A DNA stretch of 5,768 nt, from positions 1 to 5,768 of the forward strand of contig JASLEQ010000675.1 of the NCBI GenBank assembly GCA_030151135.1, given 5' to 3'. The notes under the pieces are model-generated. The model did not search any database. It saw nothing but the letters and a program-made list of their open reading frames with translations, and had not been told where the DNA came from. Within the stretch, counting starts at the first letter, position 1. Each line of letters opens with the position of its first letter. The stretch is from Candidatus Sulfotelmatobacter sp. (GTDB lineage Bacteria > Acidobacteriota > Terriglobia > Terriglobales > SbA1). Of the stretch, positions 5,646-5,768 are shown in pieces. The translations under genes were made by a program, and so were the position numbers.

Positions 5646-5768
5646 ATGATCAAAGCAATCAAAACCCGGTGGGATCTTAAGCGCGTAGCGGCTTTCCCCC
5701 GGTTATGGCTGATGCTGTTTTTTCTCGCCGTCTCGGGTGTCGATGTAACCGGCGCGATGGCACAAACG
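5646..5768 (+). CDS. Exported protein, N-terminus only (cut by window end)
   Basis: The frame is open to the window edge, giving 41 residues. It begins MIKAIKTRWDLKR, a basic n-region, then a hydrophobic core (about 20-31, LWLMLFFLAVSG) and a likely signal peptidase site after AMA (39/40), leaving QT as the first mature residues. Export is therefore well supported; the function is not visible. AAGGG nine bases upstream supports this ATG; an in-frame ATG at 5637 lies directly against the same site and is less likely. Acidobacterial TonB-dependent receptors with a carboxypeptidase-regulatory domain often begin this way, and an uptake receptor would fit the locus, but that is a guess. Candidate operator copy C lies about 60 bases upstream. 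Confidence 0.7.
   Translation, partial: MIKAIKTRWDLKRVAAFPRLWLMLFFLAVSGVDVTGAMAQT

Overview
The window looks like chromosomal DNA of a free-living, saprophytic Gram-negative bacterium. An Acidobacteriota-type soil organism is my best guess. The grounds are a high-50s GC content (estimated by eye), a secreted DUF2961/GH172 protein, a secreted TPR protein, an FCD-type GntR regulator and a large outer gene whose precursor begins with a typical signal peptide ending in AMAQT. The phylum is inferred from gene style; no marker gene is present. I see no mobile element, CRISPR array, tRNA or rRNA.

Layout. Positions 14-1483 (minus) encode a secreted TPR-repeat protein that starts with TTG. Positions 1484-1850 are a 367-base divergent intergenic region. 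It holds a good minus-strand promoter for the TPR gene, a LacI-type palindrome at that promoter's predicted start site, and, closer to the plus-strand gene, a set of alternating inverted repeats. Positions 1851-3038 (plus) encode an exported GH172 (formerly DUF2961) glycoside hydrolase with both putative catalytic glutamates in place. After a 192-base gap with its own promoter and a perfect palindrome comes 3231-4478 (plus), an enolase-superfamily sugar-acid dehydratase of the L-fuconate dehydratase type with all catalytic residues present. It converges, with 19 bases between stops, on 4498-5325 (minus), a GntR/FCD transcription factor with an unusual basic C-terminal tail. Positions 5326-5645 are a second divergent intergenic region, leading to a gene cut by the window end (5646 onward, plus) of which only a signal peptide is visible.

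How it may work together. The best-supported reading is a sugar or sugar-acid catabolic locus. An exported GH172 enzyme would release a furanose sugar, the cytoplasmic dehydratase would convert the matching aldonate to a 2-keto-3-deoxy acid, and the GntR/FCD protein would sense an acid metabolite. The palindrome TGAGCGCTCA occurs identically upstream of the dehydratase (3097-3106) and upstream of gntR (5375-5384). A close variant lies in front of the truncated last gene (5574-5583). It is therefore a candidate operator joining these three genes into one regulon. Because D-arabinose shares the stereochemistry of L-fucose at the relevant carbons, and some GH172 enzymes are D-arabinofuranosidases, D-arabinan or D-arabinofuranoside use is a specific alternative to L-fucose use. 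The sugar dehydrogenase, lactonase and downstream keto-acid enzymes are not in this window.
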